This document shows positions 33,601-44,647 of a DNA stretch of 64,000 nucleotides, one piece after another. A model generated the notes under the pieces. The model worked only from the letters and a program-made list of their open reading frames with translations, did no database searches and was not told where the DNA came from. The position numbers and the translations under genes are program-made. How positions within the stretch are numbered: position 1 is the first letter of the stretch; each line of letters begins with the position of its first letter. Source of the stretch: Toxotes chatareus (taxonomy: Eukaryota; Chordata; Actinopteri; Toxotidae); the NCBI GenBank assembly GCA_016801885.1, contig CM028888.1, forward strand, positions 11,951,170 through 12,015,169, written 5' to 3'.

Positions 33601-36563
33601 TCTCTGGCCCTTAGATCTGTGGACAGCTTTGCTGGGTCCTCAGGACCACAGCACACAGAGATGGCAGCAGCTGAGCTGAAGACTGATATTAGATGTTGCT
33701 GCAGTCTTCCACTGAACCTACCTATCCTGCAGGCGTTTCTTTACCAGATCAATGGATACTGGGGTTAGATCACTAATAGGCGCCCCGTAGTGAACAGAGC
33801 CATTGTCTGCTCGGCCAGCTGGCTTGACAGTCTGTGGGGCCACAGTACTGTAGGTGAAGGGCATGCTATAGGAAGAGCCATAGGGCTGGCTCTCGTAGCT
33901 GTTCTGGTAGTAGACTGCGTTGTCCTCTGGCTGGTTGCTCTGCACCTAGTCATAAGAAACAAGAGAAACACATAATGCTTTTAGTACAACAACTCATTGA
34001 CCTGCTGCTGGTTACTACCAATTCATTACGATCGCGACTAATGGTTATTGGCATTAACAAGTATTCTATCATAATCTTTTTAAATGAATCCTTTAGTGTA
34101 CAAAATGCCAGAAAATTGTGAAAAATGCCAATTGTAACTTCCCAGGACTGAAAGTGACGTCTTCACATTGCTTGTTTTGTCCAACCAATACTCCAAAACC
34201 AAAAGATATTCAATTTATATAGATATAAAACAGAGAAGAGCAGCAGCAAATCTTCACTTTTGAGACGCTGAAACCAGAAAATGCTTGACAAATTATTTTA
34301 CAGCTGTTAAAAGATTTAGTACAGCTTACCTGGGGTATGCTGATTCCTTTCCTAATCTGCTCCTGCTCCCAGCGGCTCACCTCCTCATCCTGACCTGCAT
34401 CCAGTGCCTCATCATCACTACCCTCGATACCTGTATGTGTGACGGGGATGTTCGTGTCTTAGAGACAACTGATTTATGACAGTACTATATGATCAATGGA
34501 TGGTAAGCGGACCATAATTATACGGTACCAATCTCCTCAGCTATCTTCTGTCTCTGGCTTTTGTTTCTGACTCCGCTGAAGCGGATCCTCTTCTCTTCCT
34601 CGTCTTCGTCGTCGCTGGCATCTTGGTCTTCTCGTACCAAACGTTTCTTGGGAGCCTCTGTCTCTACCAGTGGAGCTTCACCCCCGAGTTCTCTAGCCAG
34701 TTGCCGCCGCTTTCTGGCAGCATGGATGAATGCTGCATCTGGGATCTCCCCTAGAGTAAGAGAAGGAAACAGGTCGATCTAAGTACTTGTGTAGCTGTGT
34801 GTAGAAATAGTAACATGTTTCTCAGGTAATTCTAAGGTTAGGAGAAGAAAGCATTTTAAAAAGATATTAGGAAAACCAAACTCATAAATATTTCCTGCTA
34901 TATAACACAAAGAAAAGTACAAAGTTGTCAACAAGACCGGGACCATTCTTTAAAAAAAATGCTAGTAGTATAAGTGATGATAGTCAAAACACAGGACAAA
35001 CAGTTACATTCGAGTGTGTGTATGATACCTGGTCTTAGGCTGCCGAGGGAGGAAAGTGTATTGAAATTTGCTCCAGTGTTGTTGCTCCTGGACACTTGAC
35101 TATGTGCCTGGCCAGCCTGATTCCTCGCCTCTTCCTCCTGCTCATCAGCACTGTCCACCTCCATTTCTTCCTCCCCCTGCTCACTACCTGCTCTGCTGAT
35201 GACTTCCTCTTTGATGCCAACTGGAGGCGGAGGTGGTGCATCTAGGAAAACAGGATACAGAAACAGATGAGTACAGAGGAATCAACAGATCAAACAAACT
35301 TACATTACACTTCTATTATAACCATTTCCAACTGGTATGAGGCCCTGGGGCAGACCCAGAACACACTGGAGAGACTAAATATCTCATCTGGCTTGGGAAT
35401 GCATTAGACTCCCCAGGGAGGAGCTGGAAAGCATTGCTGGGGAGAGGGATGCCTGGACTACCTTGCTTAACCTGCTGCCACTGCGACCCGAATCTAGATA
35501 AGTGGTAGAAAATGGACAGATGGATGGAAAAATGCTGATCCACTATTCTCTAATACCATCTTCCCTACAGATGGAAACGCAATGAGTTTAAAAGTATAAC
35601 TCAAAACTTCTTCCTACAGTGACAATAAAATGAATGCCTTTCCTCAGAGGTCCACCCCCATCTTGTGGTACAACAACATATGACATTTTACACTCAGTGT
35701 TTTGTGTTTGTATTATGATAGGGCACACTGTCACAGCTTAAGTAATTTTTAGAAAAAAAAAGCAACAAAAAACTGAATTATAACCTTAATTAACAGTCAT
35801 ACTGTCTGATATGTGGTGACAAACGCTGCAGCTGCAAAGTCATGTCACTGACGTGACAACAGACACGGCAGGTGATGCGCTGTATGAAACAGCGTGCTAT
35901 CCCACCTGACTTGACTTCCTGCTTGACATATCCAGACCTCTCCAAATCCTCCTTGTATTCTTTCTTCAGCTGTTTCACAATCTTCTTGCTGTGATTGGAT
36001 TTCTTCACTCTGAACACCTCGGATCCCTCTGTTTACACATAAATCATGAAAGAGAGAGAGAGTGAGTGGAGAGTCACGTTAAACCATGCCCATCATCCAG
36101 GTTAAGATGGCGGTCTGAAGAATGATTACCGGTTCAGGTAAGTACTTATAATGCTTTATGCAATAATAAATACGATCTCCGTATCCTCAGCAACACGTTT
36201 TCTTCAGCTAAGATTAACTAGCTAGCTCACTTAGCACTGGTTCACTATGTTACCTTCTTCATCGTTGAAACTCAGCAAGCTGGCTTTCGTGGGTACTGGC
36301 ACCGCCGCTGTATCTTTGCCTTTCTTTTCCTTCTTGACAGCTCTTACACTGTTAAAGTTAGGCTGAAAGCCGTTGCTATGGTGGTTATCCGTGCTGCTAG
36401 GCGCTCCGGTAATGCTGTTAATGGAAGTCTCCATAAACGGGATTTCCTCCACGACAGGCCCGAACGATGTCGGCGCCAGCGGGGGCTGCTGACTCTCGTC
36501 CTTCTCGTCCTCATCGGAGTCATTCCTCCGTCTAAGGTTAGCTCGTTTCGCCTTTTTAAACAT
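27497..36563 (-). CDS. paxbp1: PAX3- and PAX7-binding protein 1 (GCF family), spliced gene
   Basis: Nuclear adaptor that in mammals links PAX3/PAX7 to a histone H3K4 methyltransferase complex in muscle progenitors; GCF-family proteins are also linked to splicing factors. Eighteen coding exons join with consistent phases to 920 codons, against 917 in human. The start is MFKKAKRANLRRRNDSDEDE, like the MFRKARRVNVRKRNDS start of the human protein. Landmarks in order: acidic/basic disordered N-terminus (1-290), SRWEQEQIRKGI (about 310), a coiled-coil-prone segment ending YKFLQEMRGYVGDLLECFSE (about 440-460), ASRLVQRRQDDIKDESSEF, MAPNLDSFGRDRA, and the C-terminal GCF domain (roughly 580-830) with DAYIGLCLPKLFNPLVRLQL and RRTLDEDVFLPLYPKN. 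The C-terminus is KQLLEAKS. Confidence 0.95.
27871..28025 (-). CDS. paxbp1: paxbp1 exon 17 (residues 830-880)
   Basis: Encodes VVECLPVQWLSGLKG and LEPFCRYLTHLANSLHRSSV, matching the C-terminal part of human PAXBP1. Acceptor CCTTTTCAG, donor AAGTAAG in phase 2. Confidence 0.93.
29264..29410 (-). CDS. paxbp1: paxbp1 exon 16 (residues 781-829)
   Basis: Encodes LLGNILQWEGVLSSSCLRDL and a segment containing LNRYILSALQTT. Phase 0 at both ends (147 bases). Confidence 0.93.
29555..29621 (-). CDS. paxbp1: paxbp1 exon 15 (residues 758-780)
   Basis: Encodes VLENKNSSPYLFYQRQFWSC, near-identical to human. A poly-T stretch (plus-strand A run near 29678-29698) lies in the intron just upstream. Confidence 0.93.
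29737..29813 (-). CDS. paxbp1: paxbp1 exon 14 (residues 733-757)
   Basis: Encodes ELLKMIVLRTRRTLDEDVFL and PLYPK. Acceptor CTCTGTCAG, donor AAAAA|GTATGT. Confidence 0.94.
29935..30056 (-). CDS. paxbp1: paxbp1 exon 13 (residues 692-732)
   Basis: Encodes VLTEQVWDPLSSSQTARLVG and a segment ending MKGYPTVLHGDNRYTQ. Acceptor GTGTGTCAG, donor CAG|GTACTG. Confidence 0.93.
30172..30319 (-). CDS. paxbp1: paxbp1 exon 12 (residues 643-691)
   Basis: Encodes TQCANFEYMLWFESLLFYGF and GLLPAIVETVILSKLT. Phase 0 entry, phase 1 exit. Confidence 0.93.
30429..30628 (-). CDS. paxbp1: paxbp1 exon 11 (residues 576-642)
   Basis: Encodes RITRECKKVFEDVVEDFHSL, then FNPLVRLQLITWNPLE after DAYIGLCLPKL. This is the start of the GCF domain. 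Acceptor CCCATCCAG, donor GAG|GTACAG. Confidence 0.93.
30767..30882 (-). CDS. paxbp1: paxbp1 exon 10 (residues 537-575)
   Basis: Encodes the basic run TRRRQAREQNGKR and the acidic phosphosite-like GLSSDDEETSTDITSFNMEK. The donor AAAG|GTTCGT is weak, but only this site keeps frame with exon 11. Confidence 0.9.
31147..31249 (-). CDS. paxbp1: paxbp1 exon 9 (residues 503-536)
   Basis: Encodes NKAVMAPNLDSFGRDRAAYQ and a following Arg-rich helix (RRIAEREAR). Nearly identical to human in the MAPNLDSFGRDRA part. Confidence 0.94.
31888..32011 (-). CDS. paxbp1: paxbp1 exon 8 (residues 462-502)
   Basis: Encodes VPAVLELEAAMHQLLRQRAS and RLVQRRQDDIKDESSEFASL. Acceptor ATTTTTCAG, donor CAA|GTCAGT. Confidence 0.94.
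33158..33347 (-). CDS. paxbp1: paxbp1 exon 7 (residues 398-461)
   Basis: Encodes a helical, coiled-coil-prone segment (RYRQIEEDLAASESTIQQLE) and the conserved YKFLQEMRGYVGDLLECFSE. Donor AAG|GTAAGG in phase 0. Confidence 0.93.
33722..33945 (-). CDS. paxbp1: paxbp1 exon 6 (residues 324-397)
   Basis: Encodes VQSNQPEDNAVYYQNSYESQ with the Tyr/Ser-rich PYGSSYSMPFTYS region and the conserved LTPVSIDLVKKRLQDR. Acceptor TATGACTAG, donor TAG|GTAGGT. Confidence 0.92.
34330..34430 (-). CDS. paxbp1: paxbp1 exon 5 (residues 290-323)
   Basis: Encodes IEGSDDEALDAGQDEEVSRW and EQEQIRKGISIPQ. Near-identical to human from SRWEQEQIRKGI onward. Donor CAG|GTAAGC. Confidence 0.94.
34529..34750 (-). CDS. paxbp1: paxbp1 exon 4 (residues 216-289)
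   Basis: Encodes EIPDAAFIHAARKRRQLARE, then an acidic run (DASDDEDEEEKRI) and NKSQRQKIAEEIG. Acceptor ACTCTAG, donor GGTACC in phase 1. Confidence 0.93.
35029..35241 (-). CDS. paxbp1: paxbp1 exon 3 (residues 145-215)
   Basis: Encodes a low-complexity, Pro- then Glu-rich segment (DAPPPPPVGIKEEVISRAGS, EEEMEVDSADEQEEEARNQ) ending LSSLGSLRPG, which aligns with human LSSLNVLRPG. Acceptor TTTCCTAG. Confidence 0.9.
35339..35527 (+). mobile_element. 3' tail of a fish non-LTR retrotransposon
   Basis: Runs from GAGGCCCTGGGGCAGACCCA through CTCATCTGGCTTGGGAATGC and CTGCTGCCACTGCGACCCG to AGATAAGTGGTAGAAAATGG and a short ATGG-type tail. This closely resembles the recurring 3' end of LINEs in many teleosts (L2/CR1/Rex-like). 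It lies in paxbp1 intron 2 in the opposite orientation to the gene and is 5'-truncated. Confidence 0.7.
35906..36028 (-). CDS. paxbp1: paxbp1 exon 2 (residues 104-144)
   Basis: Encodes EGSEVFRVKKSNHSKKIVKQ and LKKEYKEDLERSGYVKQE, strongly like human EVFKVKKSSYSKKIVKLLKK. Acceptor TGTAAACAG, donor CAG|GTGGG. Confidence 0.94.
36104..36113 (+). promoter_or_regulatory. YY1-like site in paxbp1 intron 1
   Basis: AAGATGGCGG is the core of the YY1 consensus. It lies about 450 bases inside the gene from the start codon. YY1 sites commonly sit just downstream of vertebrate housekeeping promoters. Confidence 0.35.
36254..36563 (-). CDS. paxbp1: paxbp1 exon 1 (residues 1-103)
   Basis: Starts at the ATG 36563-36561 with MFKKAKRANLRRRNDSDEDE, the conserved family N-terminus, and ends in KASLLSFNDEEG (human ASLLSFQDEEE). 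The middle is Ser/Pro/Asn-rich and poorly conserved. The exon is CpG-richer than its surroundings. Donor GGTAAC in phase 1. Confidence 0.94.
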
Positions 36564-36750
36564 TGTGTTTCTCTGTTAAACGCAACAGTGCATGCTCAAC
36601 TGCAGACGACACCTTAAAACTGTTGTTGGAGCCAAAATATATTATCCTCACACCGCCGGTCAGCCATTTTCTGTCGGAGATTGCGTTTCTTTTTCGCCTT
36701 CCAAATTTCAAGCTGAGCACATGCGGCAGCAGCGTGTTACTGTCCCCACC
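36564..36750 (-). promoter_or_regulatory. paxbp1 leader and promoter region
   Basis: CpG-containing DNA upstream of the start codon with no TATA box, as expected of a housekeeping promoter. An upstream ATG (36667-36665) opens a 17-codon frame, MADRRCEDNIFWLQQQF, that stops before the main start. Transcription start not determined. Confidence 0.45.
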
Positions 36751-39700
36751 TGGTCAAAACTGGTATAGATGGGCACATCAGTCGTGCACACAACAGTTAC
36801 TTATATTACATGTAAGAATCAATAAATATGACATAAACATGACTTTAATTGGAGGCCTATTAGGAAAGCTTACAGTGCAAATAGCACAATCAAATGTCCC
36901 ATATGCTTACATTACAGTTAGGAAATTATTGTTCTGTCTATGGGGGAAGTCTTCTGTGGTTTGTTTGCCTTATTATTCTCATTTGCTTGTTGCCAAATGT
37001 GAACATGACCTCTGAAATTGCCTTTAACTGCTGTGTCCTGAGTCTGCATTTGAGTCTGAGCCAATGCAATTGCTGTGACAATTCATAACACTGCCATAGC
37101 TATATTTTTTTTATGAACATTCATAACTGTACCTTTGTACACAAGGTCAAGCAAATTATTGATGACACTGTCATAACACGTTGACTTTGACAGCCATGGT
37201 GAAATTAATCCATTAAGACTGTTCCCAGTAAGGCAGTCGCACTGTAACGCATTCAGCCACACAGTTAGTTTGCGTTTATTACCGAAGCCTGCCGTGACGG
37301 GCTACACAACATGTCCCCTCGTTTATTATCAGATTATCATGACAGATCCAGATCCATGATAGGGCTGCGGTCAAAAGGCCTATTGTGCACAACTCAGATG
37401 AGTCCAAGTCGAGCCATGACACATGTATTGGAGTTAGTAGCTTGTTGACCACAGAGTTTGAATGTTCATTATTTGTTCACATGAAATTTTGTATATTTGT
37501 ATTTAGTATAGACGGATAGAAATACAGATACATTATCAGATACCTGCAGACACCTACAGACCTTCCCATACTTGTTTTCTCTCAAAGTCCCTTGTCTCAA
37601 AATGATCTCCTTTCATTTTTGCTCACTTTCATTCACCCCTCATTATCTCTGGACTATTTCTTTCACTTACCTACTTACCTGATGACAGCTTTTTGAAAGA
37701 TAGTCTGGAGAAGATGAAAGATCGAAATGCATACCTCTGAAATTACACCTGTTTGCTACGGTATATATATGTTTGCATGTTAAACACATGATGGAAAATG
37801 GAGGACTTTAAAGGAGCATATGTGTCTCCTAATAGGACCAGATAATATGTATTCTAGACTTCCACCATGCTCAGTTCCTTTATTAAATGCCAGACATGTG
37901 AGCTGCTGTTAGCGAGGGTCATTACTGAGCCATTACTTGACACAGTGTAGTCGACGCTGTGGTAGTGATAATAACTGCTGAAAATTAAAGTGTCACCACA
38001 GATGAAGCTAGAGTGATATGTTGTGATTAATTAACGTCACAATGACCCTTTTCCATTAAAACGATAATTGGAGATAAATATCTTCCCATTAATGATGGCA
38101 TTTCAGTTTTAAAATCCTGGAGCCATTTTTTTCTCATAACAGTACACATTCATTAATGAGGACTAGAGCAGAAAACTTATTCCTATCCTATTGTGATGCA
38201 GTGAGAAGTATCCTGGAACCTATCAACTGCTCATGATGAAACTATTGCGTTATGGATGACTGAATTTATTGTTTTCTGTTTACAGAATCAAGTGTCACAA
38301 ATCAAGAAAATATATAGTTTTATTTCATCTTGACTGGATGATCAGCAGTGGTTAGGCCTGACCTCATCAGCTCAACCCAGGCTGCAGAGTCAAGAGTGTT
38401 GGCATCACAGGGGATTTCTGAGAGTTAAAACAAGTATGGATGGATTGTTCTGTCATGCTTCAACCAAGAAGAAGCTTGAAATTAATCTTAAAAACCACAT
38501 GGGGGCACTGCAGGTCCTTGTAAGTGAGAAAGCTGTGTCTTATTTGTGGCCAAGGTGCGCTCATAGCTCACTCATGAATAAATGCTAATGAAATACAATG
38601 ACATTTCCTGATCCAGTGAATGTATCTGAAACAAGCCAGCATGAATATAGATGACATCAATACTGATACTCAAAGGTTCATAAGGCTCATCAAATCACTC
38701 CTCTCATCGCTAAGAGGAAGTTGTTGCTGTATAACCATTTCAGGTGATGATTTGCAAAAGAAAAGCAATCTGATTTGTGGGAGACAGATATCATTATTTG
38801 TTTAGTTGTTGTTTATGTGCAGGCGACCGTGGTAAAAGGGAACAGAGTATGTCTTTTTTTTTCCTTAAGTAGTGCAACAGGCGTGATGCCACTTTAAATT
38901 GCTCCCGCAGGGTACAAGAACTGTAAAAGCAAAAGTTACAGAAGCCAAGGTTTCATTTGCACTGATGGAACAAACATCAGGGTTGAATAACCCAGCTTAT
39001 TAAATACACAGTGTGCATGTCAAGAGGTAATGAAGATGGAATGAGAATTTAAAAAAGAGGTGCAGTAATGGAAGGACAAGAGGGTCTCCATCATCCACCT
39101 CTTACTGACGACTTCAATTCATGCTAGGCTAGGTATATTAGTTTAGACAAAATTGAGATGTCAAAATTCATCGGGTTTTAAATAAACATTTCGTCCCTTA
39201 AGTACATCTATATATGAATCATAAAACCATGTGCCTTTCCTTTCATGAATGCAATCATGTTTTATAACAGTGGGAGTCAGTTTTATCTAAAGACGACTAT
39301 CTAATTTTGGAGCTCTTCATATGTCCCAGTGCTCTCAGGTAATAGCGTCCTTTGAAGACAGAAGATTAATGTTGTGATACAAGCACACATGTACAAAGCT
39401 GCAAAACATGACTACTGTGGATAACTAATTATACTTATCTCTAACAGGGGATCAGGATTCACTGAGGTAATTTCTGTTTAGACTCTGTGTCTATGCTTTG
39501 TGCTAGCAAAGTACATTGTTTCTCCTCCAGCAGAGGAGGAATAACAAGTGCCTGTGTCAGGATATAGTGGCCATTCTTACCGTCAATTGCTAAGATGAAA
39601 TCAAGTAACTAACTGCCTCCGTTGCCAGGGACACCAACTATTCGAACACAAATGGACCCAAAAGCTCTGACAAACATGAACACACGTTCAAAACACATGG

Positions 39701-40334
39701 GTGCACTTCCTGATTATTCATAGAAAGATGGAAAAAAAGTGGTTGTTTGTTGAATAGTACCATTCATTCTTTCATACTGGTTAATGTGCTTCATGTGCAT
39801 GTGTAAGATGATTCATTTGAATGTAAGTGTAAATATCTGCATATTTGTCCTTGGCCTTCTCTGGCTTCCAGTGTCACATAGAGGAGCTTGTAGCGACAGT
39901 CTGAGTTGATGGTGCAGGTACGTGTTTGTCTTGGGCGTTATCCTGCACTTGTGAATACTGCAGTGCCCTCCATCCACCTCCTTCATGCATTAGAAATAAA
40001 TTTGACATTACCCGTTTCATCCCTTCCACCCCTCCCTCCAGCTGCATTTTCAGTTCATACTTTTCCCATCTTCTAAGCAAAGCAGTTGTTTTTTGTGCCG
40101 AGTTTTTGGAGTGCAGATAGAAAAGTGGCAAAGACTTTTTAAAAGAAAAGTGTGAGGAAGAAAGTTGTCTCAAACTACTGTGTCAGCAACATCACCTTTC
40201 CTCTCCTCCAACCCTCCTCCTATCACTCAAGGTAACATCAAAGCCTAATCACTGGGAGGCTTAGCTATAGTTACACATCCTGTCCAGGCAAGGAAACTCT
40301 ATCAGGACTTTAGCTCACATGTACATTTCCACGC

Positions 40335-40372
<38 letters not shown>

Positions 40373-41785
40373 ATCTCTTCCAACTTTGCATACATCCATC
40401 TCAAAGACTGTCCCTCTTCTGAAAACTTCTCCCCACCGGGCCTGTTCTTGAGTGTGCATCGGAATCGTATTGGGGATTTAAGAAAGCTAGCACATCCTGA
40501 TCTGCAACCCCTGACAGAAGAGAAACAAAAAAAAAAATAAAATAATAATTTCAGAGACTCTGTGGTGAGAACGTCCCCACAGCACCTGTGAGCAAAGCAG
40601 ACAGGGGGGGATGAAGGAGATGATGTGCCTGATTAAAGAGAACACAGAGAGAAAATGATGATGTTTAAAACCACTTTGAAGCCTGAAATTGGTAAATAAA
40701 TGATGTGCTCAAGAAGACTCAAGAAATGGCTGCAGCTCCTACACCTGGGGCTCAATGCTTAAATATTCATTTCCTGCCATAGTCACATACACTTGAGTGC
40801 GCTTATAGCTTATAAGAGGGAGTGAATGTGTATTAAAGATGCACATTGGATTAGAAAAACATGTGTACTAAGTGATGCTCCTCACAAACTGCTGTCTTCA
40901 AGTGCAAATGGAGAAGAAGAGAACAGAAGAGAATTCAGGATTTATTTTCTATTTAATGATCGACTCAAACATCCTCAAAACCCTCTCATCACTGGACAAC
41001 GCAGCGGAGAAGAAGCGAAAGCCCTCTCTGCTTTTCATCTGCTCCTTTACTGTTCTTTCATCCCTGCAATGCTCATAATGGTCCTGAGATTAGTGCTGGA
41101 TGTGCTAACTAAACTTCTCCTTTGGTGGAAAGGGAGGGTGAGAAGACACTTGTTTGAGAGAATTACTGCAGGAAAAAATGAAAAGAGAGAATTTTCAATG
41201 CGGATGTTTAGAAGATGAAAGGGGAGCTAATTCCGAGAAGAATTTCAACAACATTTTAGTATAAACTAAACTAATAAGTATGTCATTGTATACAATTGCA
41301 AACATTCAGAAAGAGACGCACTTTGAGCAGCACATGTTCCCACTCCACCCAGGCCAAACAGTGTTCCATAGTTTTGATAACTGCAGGCAGTATATTTAAA
41401 TTCACTTTAGTTTGTGACTGACAATCTACAGAACATGACACAGAAAATCAGACTCATTTCCAGGTAGTTTAGAATAACTATTCGACTTCAGTTTAGCTCA
41501 CACAATGTGCGCAAGTACACACACTCTTTCTCTGTACTTCCTCACTGCATTCTTCATCACTCTGTGCTGATTAATCATTGTATCTGACTGCTCATTAGAC
41601 CATCTCTTTTAAAACCGCTTGACCTTGTATTGACTTTTTTTCCCCCTCTCATCGCTTCATTTCACGTTTCTTTCTCTGATTTGTCTCTCCTCTCCGTATC
41701 TTCATTTCCGAGGCAGCGAATGCTTCAGACAGTCCTTCAGGGGCTTTTCTCTTCGGTCAGCCTGAGCACAGATATTTCAGTACCT
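36751..41785. other. Non-coding stretch upstream of paxbp1
   Basis: No exon recognised. It contains a TAAT-rich block (about 37980-38165), a (CA)n tract (40334-40367) and otherwise unique AT-rich DNA. Confidence 0.5.
40334..40367. repeat. (CA)n microsatellite
   Basis: About sixteen CA units with one flanking interruption. Confidence 0.9.
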
Positions 41786-42110
41786 TGATTTCAGAGTAAT
41801 TACATAAGGATAAATGATGACTTTCCCTGAATGCATTTCTCCCCTCTTTCCGTCAACCCATCAGGAACAGGACCTGGGGCACAGCAATCACTCACTACTA
41901 CTCTGCAGGAGGGAGTTCGAATCTCCCAAAAGTTTACATATAAAGACAAAAAGACTTTTTTCCCCGTGATTTCAGAGTAATTACATGAGAATAACTCTCC
42001 CTGAGTGCATTGCCCCTTCTTTCTGTCAGACTGACAGGAACAGAACCTGGGGCTATGCAGTCTCTCCCTAGTGCTCTGCAGGAGTGAGTTACAATCTTTC
42101 AAAAGTTTAT
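41786..42110. repeat. Diverged tandem duplication, unit about 150-180 bp
   Basis: Two copies (41786-41940 and 41967-42110) start 181 bases apart and share ordered blocks: GATTTCAGAGTAATTACAT, CCCTGA-TGCATT, GGAACAG-ACCTGGGGC, CTCTGCAGGAG-GAGTT and CAAAAGTTTA. Differences are substitutions and small indels, so the duplication is not recent. Copy 1 carries a string like a tRNA B box (GAGTTCGAATCTCC). No family recognised. Confidence 0.8.
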
Positions 42111-44605
42111 GTGTTACAGTTTTTTCTTAGCATTTAACTTTTTGAATCTGTATTTATATGGGGGCTTTGGTTGAGCATCCATGCTATTTTTCAGCACCAC
42201 ACTGTGTCACATTCATACAACTACACAGACTCCCACTAGGGAGTTGCCAAGGGCAACCGCATCCTGCTGTTTGTCACTGAACAGCTCCACTGGAACAACT
42301 GGGGATTGCTCATAGGTACTTCAGTAATATCTAAATAGGGACAGCTCATTTACACCTGGCCTAAATTGTCTCACCAGCTCCCGAGTTTCAATTCTGAAGT
42401 CTTGTAATCAAAGCACTCTATTTCTAAGTTTAAACATTTCTTATAATTTCTAAGGTTCTGTGCTCTCTGTAAAAATGAGGTTAAATTTTCTTAATCAGAT
42501 CTGGTCGGTGTGTGTACAAGCAGTGAATATTAACTGAAGACTTTTCATGCCAGTCCTTTGACTCAAGGTTGCCTTTTTGTGATTCCTGTCACCTTCACAG
42601 AGTGCCTTTTGTTCATGAAGGCCAAGGGCTATGTGAAGTATATCAGTGAGGAGCATCAAATTCCAACCTGATCTTATGTTTGATACCCAGCAAGTTAACA
42701 CTAACAACTTGAGATTCTGGGCAGGTACATGGTATCTCTGAGTGATGTATTTGGCCCATGCAAGGGAAAAAAAGAGTGTCCTGTGAGAACTTGCTATGAA
42801 TTCAAAAAACAAAAAACAGGCTTTGACTTTGTAACATCTCCTCTAAGGGGACACACTCAAGCTCACCGGGGGTAGAAGCCCACTGCTGCCCCAGCAGAAG
42901 GCCTCACACCAGGGCCTTGATTTAATCACTGCCCAGCAAGGGGAGAGGCCAAGCAGGCAACAAAGCTGCCCTCCAGCCTTCCATCCCCCTGCCATCAATG
43001 CTCCCTGTAGGTTGACCCAGGAGAGGCCATCCCTCACACTCCACCCTCCACCCGGGTTGTTTGAAGATGAGAGGAACTGAGTGTGAAGGGAGGGACAGCC
43101 AAGAGGAGGAGAGGTAGATGAAACCCCGGTTGTTCTCTTTGAACTGCTAATCACTGTGTTTAAAGCTGACCTCGCTTCCTGTCTCTTTTTCTGTGTTTGG
43201 CTCATTAAAATATGTACCCCGATAAAGGGTCCAGATGGGAGTTCACCATGAACCACGATCTCTACCTCAGTGCCAAACACACACATCTCATTTTATCCCG
43301 CAGATGTGAAATAATAAATAAACAGGCAAGAACTGCACATGAGTCACTGATACTCAAACGGGAGATGTTTAATAACCCTCATCTAATCTGCTATTTCATC
43401 GATACTCTATGAATAAGGATGGAATCCTACATGTGCAGCTGTTGCTCCATAGCTGACCATGAGATCGGGGATTTTAAATTGGCTCTTCTTGGATGACGTC
43501 AAGTGGCTGTAAATACATTCCTCAATCAATGTTCAGGTTGGTCAGGGACATGTGTCAGGGATGCATTTTTGCAACTTTGCCAAGTGCATTAAAAAAAAAA
43601 AGTCTCACAAACATCTTACCATTTTTGAAGTAGGTATCAGAGGAAAGGTATCACATAACCACTGCAGTCTTGTTCTTTGATAGTCTGGCCAGACACATAC
43701 AGTATGTGTATGTATTCTTTCTGCTTAGCATCTTACACAATAAAAATCTAATTTAAATAAATAAAATCTGAAAGATGCTTCACAAATCGGACTATATCTC
43801 TATCTCTATCTCTATTTTGTGAGGAAATTTTTGTCCACTAGCATTTTTTAGATCTGCATTCACACTGACGTGCCAAAACACCAGGAGAGCACCAAAGTCT
43901 CTGCTTTTTCCTGTTACTTAACTCAGCTGTCTCACCTGGTTAAACCTCTGTTCTGTCCCATCCTGCTCTCCATAATCACTCATACTATGTTTCAAAGTAG
44001 ATGAACTCTATTTTTTTCTGTTTGCGCTGCTGCACTGACACAACGACCTGAACACTGTTTTGTGATTAAGGTTGTTTTCTTATGTGTTTTTCAAAAGGTG
44101 GTTTGAAAGCCAAAACAGAGCGAAAAAGATGTGTTTACAGATTTAGTTGGCTTGATGTGGACGTGGTCTGAGGTGCATTCTAATGTGAGGTGTGAACTGC
44201 AATGCAGGTCCACTGGATCTTGTATCCAGTTTGGATACATTTGCACAGAAGATACTTGGTCTGAACAAATCCACAGAGACTGCACAGACAGGGAAGGTGG
44301 AGCATAGAAGGTGTGCATGATGAGAAGGAGGAGAGTGGGGTAGCAGGGGATCAATCAATCATCACTCCTGTTGGTTTATATTGACTCTGCGGTCCCCACT
44401 GGGCTACACGGTCAATGTGCTTTCAGGCATTTTGCGTGGGTCGATGAAGGAGCGTGCCTGGCCTAACACTCACCTTTTATAGGAATACGTGCGTGTGTAT
44501 TAGTGTAATATATTAGATGTTTTCATACAGTGTGTATTGACATATTTTCATACATGTGTATCATGTGGAAGGTGAAAGTGTGGCTGTTAGAGTATGGTAA
44601 GTGAA

Positions 44606-44647
44606 TATTTTAGAAATTACAACTTATTTGTTGTAATTTCTAAAATA
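44606..44647. repeat. Perfect inverted repeat, 18-bp arms, 6-base loop
   Basis: Arms 44606-44623 and 44630-44647 are exact reverse complements (TATTTTAGAAATTACAAC and its complement) around the loop TTATTT. AT-rich. It could be a cruciform, a hairpin RNA or the collapsed core of a MITE. No known family recognised. Confidence 0.9.

Noticed and set aside
42843..43286. 147-codon minus-strand frame in a GC-richer island
   Set aside because: No recognisable domain or splice partners; composition (Ser, Gly, Pro) fits chance in GC-rich DNA. The island itself could be regulatory.
43212..43412. 66-codon plus-strand frame starting MYPDKGSRW
   Set aside because: Short, no homology I recognise and no promoter or splice context.
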